Shown: positions 41,866-52,316, counted from the first letter of the stretch. The stretch is 64,000 bases of DNA from Phaeobacter gallaeciensis DSM 26640 (GCF_000511385.1 NC_023137.1:2301001-2365000); one strand, 5' to 3'. Translations and numbers: made by a program. The notes: generated by a model from the letters alone, not told the origin.

Positions 41866-43176
41866 ATGGGCCTGAACCTGCTCTATTCGAATGACCAGAA
41901 GGGGACCTATCCCAACAGCTGGTATGCGGCCACCGCTACACCGCTTGCGCCCTTTGCCCCCTTGCAAGGAGAGGCCCGCGCCGATGTCTGCGTTGTTGGC
42001 GGCGGCTACACCGGCCTCTCCGCCGCATTGCATCTGGCGGAAGCCGGGCGCTCGGTCATCCTGCTGGAGGCAAACCGCGTCGGCTTTGGTGCCTCGGGCC
42101 GCAACGGGGGGCAACTGGGCAGTGGCCAGCGCATGGAGCAGGATGGGCTGGAAAAGCTCATGGGGGACGGCGACGCCGCCAAACTCTGGACCCTGGCTCA
42201 GGAAGCCAAGGATCTGGTGAAATCTCTGATCACCCGTCACGACATCAATTGCCACCTGAAACCAGGCATCGCCCATGCCTGTTTCTCCAAAGGAGAAGTC
42301 GACGACGAACATCGCTATGTGGCGCATCTGCAGGACCGCTATGGCTACGGCGAGATTGAAGCGCTGGATCATGCTGGTTTGCAGGCCGTCTGCCCCTCGC
42401 CTGCCTATGTTGGCGGCTCGCTCGATATGGGGGCGGCCCATCTGCATCCGCTGGCCTATGCCCTCGGCCTTGCCCGTGCGGCGGCGGCAGCCGGGGTTCG
42501 GATCTGTGAGGGCAGCGAGGTTCTGGATATCGAAGACGGCACGCAGATCCGCCTGCGCACCGCCGAAGGGCAAGTCACCGCCGATCAGCTGGTTCTGGCC
42601 TGCAACGGCTATCTCGGCGGCCTCAACCGGCAGGTGGCCACGCGGGTGATGCCAATCAACAATTTCATCGCCGCCACCGAACCCTTGGGCGCCGACGCCG
42701 CACGCGTCTTGGCCCGCGATGTGGCGGTGGCTGACAGCAAATTCGTGGTGAACTATTTCCGGCTCAGCCATGACGGGCGGCTACTGTTTGGCGGCGGTGA
42801 GAGCTATGGCTATCGCTTCCCCAGCGATATCGCCGCCACCGTGCGCAAGCCAATGACCGAGATTTTCCCACATCTGCGTGATGTAAAAATCGACTACGCC
42901 TGGGGCGGCACTTTGGCCATCACCATGAAACGTATGCCCTATCTGGCCCGGCTTGCCCCGAATGTTCTCAGCGCGTCTGGCTATTCCGGCCATGGTGTCG
43001 GCACTGCCACACACGCCGGTCAGCTGATGGCGCGCGCCATCGCCGGTGACAGCGACGGGTTTGACACGATGTCCCGCGTGCCCGCCCCCGCCTTCCCCGG
43101 CGGCGCGGCCATGCGCAGCCCGCTGCTGGCCTTGGCCATGACCTGGTATTCGCTGCGGGACAGGCTGGGTATCTAA
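41866..43176 (+). CDS. puuB: FAD-dependent gamma-glutamylputrescine oxidase-like protein (PuuB-like)
   Basis: The 436-residue flavoprotein has a DAO-type FAD-binding fold: ADVCVVGGGYTGLSAALHLAEAG near residue 40, then FGASGRNGGQLGSGQRMEQ, the PuuB-like block. SGYSGHGVGTATHAGQLMA near residue 375 closes the FAD site. In the Puu pathway this enzyme oxidises gamma-glutamylputrescine after PuuA, which fits the adjacent ligase. ATG 41866 is preceded by GAGG; the frame is open four codons further up. Confidence 0.85.
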   Translation: MGLNLLYSNDQKGTYPNSWYAATATPLAPFAPLQGEARADVCVVGGGYTGLSAALHLAEAGRSVILLEANRVGFGASGRNGGQLGSGQRMEQDGLEKLMGDGDAAKLWTLAQEAKDLVKSLITRHDINCHLKPGIAHACFSKGEVDDEHRYVAHLQDRYGYGEIEALDHAGLQAVCPSPAYVGGSLDMGAAHLHPLAYALGLARAAAAAGVRICEGSEVLDIEDGTQIRLRTAEGQVTADQLVLACNGYLGGLNRQVATRVMPINNFIAATEPLGADAARVLARDVAVADSKFVVNYFRLSHDGRLLFGGGESYGYRFPSDIAATVRKPMTEIFPHLRDVKIDYAWGGTLAITMKRMPYLARLAPNVLSASGYSGHGVGTATHAGQLMARAIAGDSDGFDTMSRVPAPAFPGGAAMRSPLLALAMTWYSLRDRLGI

Positions 43177-43346
43177 GATCCGGCGAGGCGCCCGCCAACA
43201 CGGCGCGCCGACCCTGTCCTCGGAGAGGCCCAAAGCAACAGTTTCGTGAAATTCGTCGCCAAAACCCGCCAGTCTGGCCGGGGGTGCTTGGCATTTGCTC
43301 ACATACCTTTTATATTTTTGAAAAGGTAATTTCAGGATTTTGAAAT

Positions 43347-44567
43347 ATGAGCCAGACATCCCCGTCGCAGGTCCCGAATGTCCATCAGGCAGAACCCATC
43401 CCGGAGGCCGCGCGCGCCGCGATTGAGGCGCTGATGCAGTCTGGCGATCTGTTTCGCTATACCGCGCGGCAGGATGCGCCCGTCGCCCTGCTGGAAGAAG
43501 AATTTGCCCAACTCCTTGGCAGCAAATACGCGCTGGCGGTGTCATCTTGCTCGGCGGCGCTGTTCCTGTCGCTGAAGGCGCTGGACCTGCCCCGTGATGC
43601 GCGCGTGCTGATCCCCGGTTTTACCTTTGCAGCGGTCCCCTCCTCCATCGTGCATGCCGATTGCGTAACGGTGCTCTGCGAGGTGGGCGCGAACTACCGC
43701 ATCGACATGGCCGATTTTGAGGCCAAGCTGGACGATGTGCAGGCGGTGATCATCAGCCATATGCGCGGTCATACCTCCGATATGGATGCGATCATGGCGC
43801 TTTGTCAGGCGCGTGACATTCCGGTGATTGAAGACGCCGCCCATTCGCTCGGCACCACCTGGCATGGCCGCAATATCGGCACGCTGGGCGCCATCGGCTG
43901 TTTCTCCTTCCAGTCCTACAAGATGATCAACGCCGGCGAAGGGGGCATTCTGGTCACTGATGATGCCGATCTGGTGGCCCGCGCGGTGATCATGTCAGGC
44001 GCTTATGAGCATAACTGGAAGAAACACAAAGCCGCTCCCGGCGACAATACCGGCGCACTGGAACAGGCCTTTGCAAAATGGCAAAACCAACTGCCGCTTT
44101 ATAATCTGCGGATGAGCAACCTTTCCGCCGTGGTGATCCGCCCGCAACTGCCGGAACTGGCCCGCCGGGTCCGTGACGGGCTGAAGAACCACGACTACGT
44201 GGCCGATCAGCTGAACCGCTCGCCGCATATCGACGTGCCCGCACCGCTGGCACCGGAGCAGCGCGCCCCGGATTCGATCCAGTTCAATCTGGTTGACATG
44301 AGCCATGATGAGATCACCCGCTTTGCCGCCGCAACCGAGGCACGAGGCGTCAAGGTACAGATCTTTGGCCGTTCAGCAGACAATGCCCGCGCCTTCTGGA
44401 ACTGGCAGTTCCTGCGCGATATCCCGGAGCTGCCACGGACCCGTGCCATGCTGATGCAGGCCTGCGATGTCCGGCTGCCTGTGCGCCTCAGCCGCGACGA
44501 ACTGGATGTGATCGCGGGTATTCTGCTCTCTGCGATGGATGACACCATGGGCGCAGCTGCCGCCTGA
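43347..44567 (+). CDS. DegT/DnrJ/EryC1/StrS-family PLP aminotransferase
   Basis: The 406-residue protein belongs to the sensory-transduction/sugar aminotransferase family: YTARQDAPVALLEEEFAQLLG at the N-terminus, IPGFTFAAVPSSIV, DAAHSLGTTWHGRNIG, and the PLP lysine in FSFQSYKMINAGEGG near residue 195. Usual members aminate dTDP-keto-sugars, but no sugar-nucleotide genes are adjacent; here it follows the amine-catabolism cluster. The real substrate is unclear. A terminator follows. Confidence 0.85.
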   Translation: MSQTSPSQVPNVHQAEPIPEAARAAIEALMQSGDLFRYTARQDAPVALLEEEFAQLLGSKYALAVSSCSAALFLSLKALDLPRDARVLIPGFTFAAVPSSIVHADCVTVLCEVGANYRIDMADFEAKLDDVQAVIISHMRGHTSDMDAIMALCQARDIPVIEDAAHSLGTTWHGRNIGTLGAIGCFSFQSYKMINAGEGGILVTDDADLVARAVIMSGAYEHNWKKHKAAPGDNTGALEQAFAKWQNQLPLYNLRMSNLSAVVIRPQLPELARRVRDGLKNHDYVADQLNRSPHIDVPAPLAPEQRAPDSIQFNLVDMSHDEITRFAAATEARGVKVQIFGRSADNARAFWNWQFLRDIPELPRTRAMLMQACDVRLPVRLSRDELDVIAGILLSAMDDTMGAAAA

Positions 44568-44594
44568 TCCTGCTGCACAGGCAGACACACCACT

Positions 44595-44622
44595 AAGGCG
44601 CGCCATATCCGGCGCGCCTTTT
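44595..44622 (+). terminator. Intrinsic terminator after the DegT-type gene
   Basis: AAGGCGCGCC and GGCGCGCCTTTT arms around ATATCC form a 10-bp perfect stem with a T-run, 28 bp after the stop. Confidence 0.9.
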
Positions 44623-44733
44623 CGATCTGCGGGTGGAAGGAAACCGGCGAATTCCCGACCGCAGCCCGCGCCACCGCTGGACATTGCCCGCCACCCTTGC
44701 GAGGGTCGGCGCGACGACCAGAAGGACAGCCCC

Positions 44734-45675
44734 ATGAGCGCGCGCAAGATCATCATCGACACCGACCCCGGACAGGACGACGCAGTCGCCATTCTTCTGG
44801 CACTGGCCAGCCCTGAAGAGGTTGATCTTCTTGGCATAACCTGTGTTGCTGGCAATGTGCCTCTGGCCCTGACACAGACCAACGCGCGCCGCGTCTGCGA
44901 GGTGGCAGGCCGCCCGGATGTCGCCGTGCACGCAGGCTGTGACGCCCCTCTGCAACGGCCCCTGATCACCGCCGAACATGTGCATGGAAAAACCGGTCTG
45001 GACGGACCCGAGCTGTGGGAACCGACCATGCCGCTGGCGGAGGCCCACGGCGTTGATTTCATCATCGACACCCTCCGCCACGAAGAACCCGGCACCGTCA
45101 CACTCTGCCCACTGGGACCGCTGACCAATATCGCCGCCGCCTTTCAGAAGGCCCCCGATATCGTGGACCGCGTGCAGGAAATCGTGTTGATGGGTGGCGC
45201 CTATTTCGAGGTCGGCAACATCACCCCGGCGGCAGAATTCAACATCTATGTCGACCCGGAGGCCGCCGCCGCAGTGCTCACATCAGGCGTGCCGGTCACC
45301 ATGATGCCGCTGGACGTCACCCATAAGGCGCTCGCCACTCGCGCACGTGTCGAAAAGATCCGTGCCCTCGATACCAAAGTGGCGCGTTTCACCGCCGAGA
45401 TGCTCGATTTCTTTGAACGCTTCGATGTGGAAAAATACGGCTCCGAAGGCGGCCCGCTGCATGACCCTTGCGTCATTGCCTATCTGATCCGGCCAGAACT
45501 GTTCTCGGGCCGGAATATCAACGTGGTGGTGGAAACCACGTCGGAGCTGACGCTGGGCATGACCGTGGCCGATTGGTGGGGGGTCACAGACCGCCCGGCC
45601 AATGCGCTGTTCATCGGCGATCTAGATGCCGACGGCTTCTTTGATCTCATCACAAGCCGATTGGCACAACTATGA
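44734..45675 (+). CDS. Nucleoside hydrolase
   Basis: The 313-residue enzyme splits ribonucleosides into ribose and base. The calcium site is IIIDTDPGQDDAVAILLAL at residues 6-24, with GITCVAGNVPL, LCPLGPLTNIA and GGAYFEVGNITPAAEFNIYVDPEAA near residue 160. ATG 44734 was chosen over the longer open frame because the family begins here and AAGGACA precedes it. It overlaps the GrpB-like gene by 4 bp. Confidence 0.93.
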   Translation: MSARKIIIDTDPGQDDAVAILLALASPEEVDLLGITCVAGNVPLALTQTNARRVCEVAGRPDVAVHAGCDAPLQRPLITAEHVHGKTGLDGPELWEPTMPLAEAHGVDFIIDTLRHEEPGTVTLCPLGPLTNIAAAFQKAPDIVDRVQEIVLMGGAYFEVGNITPAAEFNIYVDPEAAAAVLTSGVPVTMMPLDVTHKALATRARVEKIRALDTKVARFTAEMLDFFERFDVEKYGSEGGPLHDPCVIAYLIRPELFSGRNINVVVETTSELTLGMTVADWWGVTDRPANALFIGDLDADGFFDLITSRLAQL

Positions 45676-46199
45676 GCCTGGTTGTTGCTCCCGACCCCAA
45701 CTGGCCGGCACAGGCCAAAGCCGAAGCAGACCGTTGGTGCCACAGCGGGGTATCTGGCTTGGTAACGGTTCATCATATCGGGTCGACCTCGGTGCCTGAT
45801 CTACCCGCCAAACCCATCATTGACCTCATACCTGTCTTTGAGAGCGAAGCCGCTATGGATGCCGCCCGCTCGAAAATTGAGGCACTTGGCTTCGAATGGC
45901 TGGGTGAGTTCGGCCTGCCCGGACGGCGCTACTGCCGCTACGATGATCCAGAAACCGGAAAACGCCGGGTGCAGGCGCATTGTTATGTCGACGGTTCTGA
46001 CGAGATCACACGCCATATCGCCTTTCGCGATGCTCTGCGAGCCGACCCGGCACTGCGGGCAGGCTATGCCGCGATCAAGGACAAATGCGCCGCGCTGCAT
46101 CCCGGTGACATGCATGGGTATGGTGACTGCAAATCAGACTGGGTGCAAAAGGCAGAAGCGCACGCGATCAACGCGCTGGCAACAAAGGAAACCTCATGA
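45672..46199 (+). CDS. GrpB/UPF0157-family nucleotidyltransferase-like protein
   Basis: The 175-residue product shows VHHIGSTSVPDLPAKPIIDLIP near residue 35, the signature of the GrpB/UPF0157 family (nucleotidyltransferase-like fold), plus HIAFRDALRADP and YGDCKSDWVQ. Function is unknown in most bacteria. It overlaps both the nucleoside hydrolase upstream and the acetyltransferase downstream by 4 bp, so the three form an operon. Confidence 0.87.
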   Translation: MSLVVAPDPNWPAQAKAEADRWCHSGVSGLVTVHHIGSTSVPDLPAKPIIDLIPVFESEAAMDAARSKIEALGFEWLGEFGLPGRRYCRYDDPETGKRRVQAHCYVDGSDEITRHIAFRDALRADPALRAGYAAIKDKCAALHPGDMHGYGDCKSDWVQKAEAHAINALATKETS

Positions 46200-46645
46200 G
46201 TGCCGCATTGCACCTCGCCCGCCCCGAAGATCTGGACCGGGTTCTGGATCTCGCCGCCGCCTTCCACAGCGAAATGGGGATCACCTCTGACGATACGCTG
46301 CGCCGCGCCGCGATTGAACCGCTGCTGGAAGGCTTGCCTTATGGCGCGGTCTATCTGATCGGCCCCGCCCGCGCGCCTGTGGGCTATATCGTCGTGACCT
46401 TCAGCTGGTCGGTGGAATTCGGCGGCATGGACGGCTTTGTGGATGAGCTGTTCATCCGTCCCCCGGTGCGCGGTCGCGGCATCGCCACAGAGGTGCTGTT
46501 TGCGCTGCCCCGCACCCTCGCAGAGGCTGGCATCAAGGCGCTGCACCTGGAGGTGGACAAGACCGATGACACCGCCCGCAACCTCTATGCCCGCGCCCGG
46601 TTCGAGCCGCGCGAGAAATACATGCTGATGAGCCGCAAGCTCTGA
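46196..46645 (+). CDS. GNAT-family N-acetyltransferase
   Basis: The 149-residue protein has the acetyl-CoA-binding segment FIRPPVRGRGIATEVLFALP at residues 82-101 (R-G-R-G-I-A pyrophosphate loop), and ALHLEVDKTDDTARNLYARARFEPREKYMLM at the C-terminus, as in GNAT enzymes. The substrate is not predictable. It is the last gene of the nucleoside hydrolase operon; its start overlaps the previous stop by ATGA. Confidence 0.88.
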   Translation: MSAALHLARPEDLDRVLDLAAAFHSEMGITSDDTLRRAAIEPLLEGLPYGAVYLIGPARAPVGYIVVTFSWSVEFGGMDGFVDELFIRPPVRGRGIATEVLFALPRTLAEAGIKALHLEVDKTDDTARNLYARARFEPREKYMLMSRKL

Positions 46646-47346
46646 TCCGATCGCAGGGCAAACGGTCCCGACGGGTACAACATGACGGCCAAACCAACAG
46701 GTCCAGTCGCCCTGCGCTGCGCCCGCAGCAATTTTTCCACATGTTTTTTTTCACGCGGAGGGAACCCATACACAGGTTGCGCGTTCCTTCTCAGACAGCG
46801 CATGGCAGAACCTGACAATGTTCCGCACCGCTGACCGGCATTGAACACACCGTGGGACGTGTGGGAGCGCGCCGCCAGAGAGAGCTTTGGCAGCGCAACT
46901 GAGACAGCGGCAGAAGCCGCAGCGCATGATCGCCCACCGGGGCGGTCGCCGTGGCAAAGCCAACGGCATAAACACCAGCACGGGTCCGGCGCATTCCGAT
47001 GGGATATGCCCCCTCAATAACGGCTTAGGGGAGCCGAGAGGGACCAGATCCAGACTGCTGCGGCCACATCAATGGCCAAACCGGCCGGGGATCAGGGGTG
47101 AGACCCGGCCAGCAGACCAGAGCCGCCCCAGGGGTGAGGTGGCTCTGGTCTGCCACAGAATTCAACCGGATCTACCGCGCCCCCCGCGCGGCGTGGCCCC
47201 CTGTCTCAGCTCGGACGGGGCCACCCCCAGATCACGCAGCGACCACTCAATATACGGTCGCTCCACGGCGCAAGAATATCATGACCGCAACGACCCTTGC
47301 GCGTCCGGATCAACAGAACCGCATATAAGACAGGAAAGGAAACCTC
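46646..47346. other. 700-bp region without a gene, containing two strong hairpins
   Basis: Frames such as 46887-47495 (plus) are arginine/proline-rich shadows with no ribosome site or family match and run into the next gene. A run of eight T (about 46742-46750) may end the upstream operon. Two large hairpins at 47083-47153 are described separately and suggest an RNA element. The last 60 bp hold an AAGGAAACC ribosome site for the following lipoprotein. Confidence 0.5.
47083..47153 (+). ncRNA. Tandem stem-loops with a shared loop motif (candidate structured RNA)
   Basis: Stem 1 is GGCCGGG/CCCGGCC (47083-47110). Stem 2 is a 13-bp perfect GCAGACCAGAGCC/GGCTCTGGTCTGC (47112-47153). Both loops present CAGGGGTGAG, although the stems differ. 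A repeated exposed loop sequence on unrelated stems suggests an RNA that binds a target or protein. The strand is assumed; the stems also form on the other strand. Confidence 0.4.
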
Positions 47347-47622
47347 ATGAAAACGCATATTCTCGCCGGGCTAAGCGCCGCAACTCTGGCCCTCTCCGCC
47401 TGCTCCGACCTCACGCCGGAACAACGCACCGTCGCCGGGGTGGCTGGTGGTGCCGCCGCCGGTCTGATCGCCGCCGATGCGCTCAAGGCAGATGACGACT
47501 GGCGCCTCATCGCCGCCCTTGGTGGCGCGGCTGCGGGCACCGTGGTGGCCCAGAACAACCAATCCCGCCAATGCGCCTATTCGCGCGGCGATGGCACCTA
47601 TTACACAGCGGCCTGCCCCTAA
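47347..47622 (+). CDS. Small lipoprotein with glycine-zipper-like region
   Basis: The 91-residue product has a lipoprotein signal (MKTHILAGLSAATLALSAC, lipobox LSAC, lipidated cysteine near residue 19). A short glycine/alanine-rich segment resembling a glycine zipper follows (VAGVAGGAAAGLIAADAL, then LIAALGGAAAGTVVAQ). The C-terminus has two cysteines (RQCAYSRGDG, TAACP) that may form a disulfide. It is likely an envelope protein; role unknown. AAGGAAACC precedes the ATG. Confidence 0.75.
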   Translation: MKTHILAGLSAATLALSACSDLTPEQRTVAGVAGGAAAGLIAADALKADDDWRLIAALGGAAAGTVVAQNNQSRQCAYSRGDGTYYTAACP

Positions 47623-47695
47623 GGCCCAGGTAAACCAGCCACCCCACGTCTGACCGCGATCCAAACGGTCCAAGATGATATCATACAGACGAAAA

Positions 47696-47729
47696 AGACC
47701 CTGAGAGCCAATCGCCCTCAGGGTCTTTC
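47696..47729 (+). terminator. Intrinsic terminator after the small lipoprotein
   Basis: AGACCCTGAG and CTCAGGGTCT arms around AGCCAATCGCC, followed by TT and CCC, 73 bp after the stop. Confidence 0.8.
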
Positions 47730-47829
47730 CCATTCGCCAACGGCTGAAAAAGCCGCGCCCCCCGTCGGCGCAGGCCCCCCGGAACAGAGAGAGGGCCCAG
47801 ATGCTGTCGATCCCCCTTGGCAGCGCGCG

Positions 47830-48087
47830 TCAAAGCCCCCCGGCAACAGTCGCGCCCTGTGTCATCGACAGGCTAAGAACCGGATCACTCATCCCAACAG
47901 TCTGCCCGCTCAGCGGATAGCGCCCAGGCCCCGCGCACCCCGCCAGCAGCGCCACCGCAACAACAACCCCGATCGGCAGCCAGCTTCCTGCACCGGCCGT
48001 CGCAAGAGCAGCGCCAACCGGCATTGTTGCGTCAGCCTTGGTTACCGAAACGGTTCGCCGGGGCTTCGGATGTGGTCTTACACGCAT
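47830..48087 (-). CDS. Possible small lipoprotein
   Basis: The 85-residue frame encodes a basic N-terminus, a hydrophobic stretch and a lipobox-like LLAGCAG (cysteine near residue 51), then about 35 residues. The signal would be unusually long if the first ATG is used; an ATG at 48024 gives a normal 30-residue lipoprotein signal and is equally likely. There is no recognised family. It may be a real envelope lipoprotein, but coding is not certain. Confidence 0.45.
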   Translation of the reverse strand: MRVRPHPKPRRTVSVTKADATMPVGAALATAGAGSWLPIGVVVAVALLAGCAGPGRYPLSGQTVGMSDPVLSLSMTQGATVAGGL

Positions 48088-48340
48088 GGTCTTCCCCCTC
48101 CTCAGCCAGCGCCACCCCCGTAGCGCCTGATCCAGAGACTGCCACAGCCGTTCTCACGCGTCTGTGAACAAAGCCACATACGCGCGCTATTCGCACATAT
48201 TGGAAAAATGAGCCTTGATTGACACTGGCCAGATGACGGGCCCTTCGCCAGAGCCTCTGCCGACTTGGGTCTTACCTGGGACGAGATTTCGGGAAGGCGC
48301 AGACTGAGATCACCGCCCCCACACGAGGGGCGGCCGCGCC

Positions 48341-48856
48341 TCAGGCCAAGCGGCGCATCAGTTGCAGATCACAGGCTGTGGCATAGCCCATCGCGCGTTT
48401 GATACCGGGCAGCATGGCTGCACCGTTCATCGCAAAACTCAACTCAATCAGCCCCGCCTCGCCATAAGCCGCGCGCACCAACTCCCGCGCCTCAGGGTCA
48501 TCCGTTCGCGCTCCGGCCACGGCCCCGGAGAGCCGCACAACCGCCTCCAGATCTGGCTCAAGCGCGCCTCCTGTCAGGATCGACTGGATCAGCTCCGGCG
48601 TCAGCCCTGCGGCTTTTGCGAGGTTGATTTCAGCTTCAACACAGGTGCCACAATCCGCACTCAACGCCCCGGTCAGCCGTGCCGCATGATAGGCAGCCGC
48701 CGGCACATGACGGTTGGGATCCAGAAACCCGAAGACCCGATTGTAACGCGTCAGCAGGCCAAAATCGGCATCCGCAATCGCATGAGAGTAATCCAGAGAA
48801 ACGCCAACCCGGCGCTCCGCTCTGCGAATAAGGAAATGCGCAATCTTCTTAAGCAT
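48341..48856 (-). CDS. AhpD-like/carboxymuconolactone decarboxylase family protein
   Basis: The 171-residue product contains SADCGTCVEAEINLAKAAGL near residue 80, the CxxC-containing helix of AhpD/CMD proteins, which act as thiol-disulfide or peroxidase-type enzymes. AhpD-type proteins usually have a histidine a few residues on (CxxCxxxH); here the position is Glu-Ala-Glu, so peroxidase activity is doubtful. ATG 48856 was chosen over 48877 because it gives the conserved start (MLKKIAHFL). Confidence 0.65.
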   Translation of the reverse strand: MLKKIAHFLIRRAERRVGVSLDYSHAIADADFGLLTRYNRVFGFLDPNRHVPAAAYHAARLTGALSADCGTCVEAEINLAKAAGLTPELIQSILTGGALEPDLEAVVRLSGAVAGARTDDPEARELVRAAYGEAGLIELSFAMNGAAMLPGIKRAMGYATACDLQLMRRLA

Positions 48857-48888
48857 GGTCAAACACCACAGATACAAACACCAGGTAA

Positions 48889-48917
48889 AAAGGCCGGAGC
48901 AAACGCCCCGGCCTTTT
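48889..48917 (-). terminator. Intrinsic terminator of eno
   Basis: AAGGCCGG-A-GC and GC-C-CCGGCCTT arms around AAAC form a stem with T-runs on the minus-strand side (TTTTTACC), 4 bp after the enolase stop. It may also act for transcripts entering from the right. Confidence 0.85.
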
Positions 48918-48920
48918 CTC

Positions 48921-50309
<1,389 letters not shown>

Positions 50310-50369
50310 TTAGGGCTAACAGGCACCTGTTTGCGCAACCAATTACCGCGGGTTTTCGCCGCTTACGCT

Positions 50370-51266
50370 TCAGGCCGCAACTGCCCCCTTCGCCCGCGCC
50401 GCCCGTCGCGCCAGACGTCGCTCCCGCAAGAAGGTATACAGCCCCGAGCCAATGATCAGCGCGGACCCCATCAGCGTCATGGCATCCGGTGCCTCGGCAA
50501 AGACCACCACGCCGATGAGAGTCGAAAAAACCAGCCGGGAGTAGCGAAACGGCGTGATCACAGCGGCGTTGCCAATCCGGGTCGCAGTAACGATGCCATA
50601 GTAACCGAGCACGCCAAAGATCACACCACCCAGCAGCATGCCCCACTGGCCGCCCTGCAGGGCCACAGGCTCTCCGGGCAGGATCAGCAGCATCACCAAC
50701 CCCGCCGGGATCACCGACCCAAAGGCCTGCGAGCTGACCACGGCAGAGGGCACAGCGCTGTCCATCACCCGCGTCATCAGGTCGCGCGCCGCAACCGCTA
50801 CCACCGAGATCAGCACCAACAACACACCCGGCTCAAATCCGGCCAGCCCCGGCCGCACGATCATCAACACACCCGCAAAGCCGACAAGGATCGCACTCCA
50901 GCGCCGCCATCCGACGTCCTCGCCCAGAAACAGCGCCGCTCCGACCGTGACCGCCAGCGGCATCGCCTGAAACACGGCCGCCACGGTGGAGATATCCACC
51001 ACCGCAAGGGCCGAGGCAAAGCTGACCGCTGCCAATGCCTCCAGTGAGGCGCGCAATACCGGCTGCCAGCGCCAGTTGCGTGGCGCTAGAACCCGGTGTC
51101 CCTGCAACTTGGCCCAGATCACAAACACCGTGCCGCTGCCAAGACCCAGCATCATCAGGATCTGACCGACGGGCACCGATTTGGCGAGCTGTTTGATGAA
51201 CATATCTTCCAGCGAGAACCCCGCCATCGCGAGGATCACCAACAAAATTCCTGTGACATTGTTCAT
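50370..51266 (-). CDS. EamA/DMT-superfamily exporter
   Basis: The 298-residue inner-membrane protein has ten hydrophobic segments in two EamA repeats: GILLVILAMAGFSLEDMFIKQLA at the start and SLEALAAVSFASALAVVDISTVAAVFQ, then IVTATRIGNAAVITPFRYSRLVFSTLIG in the second half. EamA transporters export amino acids, nucleobases or other metabolites; the substrate is unknown. ATG 51266 is the family-like start; the frame is open 45 codons upstream in a region that is unlike coding sequence. Confidence 0.85.
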   Translation of the reverse strand: MNNVTGILLVILAMAGFSLEDMFIKQLAKSVPVGQILMMLGLGSGTVFVIWAKLQGHRVLAPRNWRWQPVLRASLEALAAVSFASALAVVDISTVAAVFQAMPLAVTVGAALFLGEDVGWRRWSAILVGFAGVLMIVRPGLAGFEPGVLLVLISVVAVAARDLMTRVMDSAVPSAVVSSQAFGSVIPAGLVMLLILPGEPVALQGGQWGMLLGGVIFGVLGYYGIVTATRIGNAAVITPFRYSRLVFSTLIGVVVFAEAPDAMTLMGSALIIGSGLYTFLRERRLARRAARAKGAVAA

Positions 51267-51524
51267 CGTGATCGTCCCGTGATGGCGGTTTGTGCCCATG
51301 ATGGTGATTTGTGAACGACCGCGAGGCAGCGGCGCCGACCAATCCGGCCAACAAACATCAGCCAGCGACACCGAACTACTCCGTTTGCGACGTCGCCCCA
51401 TGACTTCATGTGACCTCTGCCATCACACCCGGTGATGGGCAACCCGCACCAGCCCGGTCGCGCAGCGGAATTTTCCGCAAAATTCCGTCCCGTTTTCTTT
51501 GGAAAAGATAACGACCTGCGCCGC

Positions 51525-51938
51525 TCAGTCCCGCTTACGAGGCACGCCGTAAAGCTCCAGCTTATGCCCCCGCAGTTCATAGCCCAGTTTTTCGGCGATC
51601 TTTTCCTGCAAAGCCTCAATCTCAGGGTCGCAGAACTCAATTACTGCGCCGGTGGTCATATCGATCAGGTGGTCATGATGCTCCCGGTCGGCATCTTCAT
51701 AGCGCGCGCGCCCGTCGCCAAACTCCAGCCGCTCCAGAATGCCTGCCTCGTCAAACAGCTTCACCGTGCGATAGACCGTCGCCAGAGAAATCGCCCCATC
51801 CAGGGCACTGGCGCGGGCATAGAGCTCCTCGACATCCGGGTGATCGGCGCTCTCTTGCAGCACGCGGGCAATCACCCGTCGCTGGCCTGTCATCCGCAGA
51901 CCTATGGCTTCGCAGCGTGCGATAATCGTCTCGCTCAT
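51525..51938 (-). CDS. Fur-family metalloregulator (Fur/Mur-type)
   Basis: The 137-residue protein has the Fur winged helix (RMTGQRRVIARVL, ISLATVYRTVKLFDEAGILERL, residues 14-72) and the metal-binding HHDHLIDMTTGAVIEF near residue 88. Only one cysteine is seen after it (EFCDPE), so the structural Cys4 zinc site of classical Fur is missing. This is typical of alphaproteobacterial Fur/Mur, which mainly senses manganese. The targets are not visible in this window. Confidence 0.85.
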   Translation of the reverse strand: MSETIIARCEAIGLRMTGQRRVIARVLQESADHPDVEELYARASALDGAISLATVYRTVKLFDEAGILERLEFGDGRARYEDADREHHDHLIDMTTGAVIEFCDPEIEALQEKIAEKLGYELRGHKLELYGVPRKRD

Positions 51939-52316
51939 GACCGTCCTCTATGCAGCGTGGCGTCCCTGTTTATACAAAGACGCGGGCCACGCAAACCGGG
52001 TTTTTACATTCTTTGGCGCAGAATAAGCCGCAATTGACCATTGACTTTCTTCGCCGACAGGCCCATCTCCCGCTGCAGGCATCCCTCCCTGCCGCGTGAG
52101 CAGAGGACGTCGGGCCGCGCCAGATGCGTGCGCAGGCCGCTGAACCGACCCTAAGGATATGCCACCGTTCCCAATATCACGCGTGGGGCACTCGCAGCGA
52201 CCAGCGGTCTGGCATGATGCCCGTCCGCCCGAGGTCCCTGCCCCAACGACACTCCGCCCGGCATTCGCATGGGCGGCACCGGCCGTGGTATCCGCCCGGC
52301 TGTGAAAGGACGAGAC
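51939..52316. other. Intergenic region upstream of fur and the helicase gene
   Basis: No gene is seen in this 378-bp gap. It holds the promoters of the divergent fur-like gene and DEAD-box helicase. There is no AT-rich block apart from about 52000-52030 and no obvious Fur-type palindrome. AAGGA at 52306 precedes the helicase start. Confidence 0.45.

Noticed and set aside
46887..47495. 202-residue frame on the plus strand
   Set aside because: Arginine/proline-rich, no ribosome site, runs into the signal peptide region of a convincing lipoprotein in another frame.
48341..48856. Functional AhpD peroxidase
   Set aside because: The CxxC helix is present but the histidine expected shortly after it is replaced, so only family membership is claimed.
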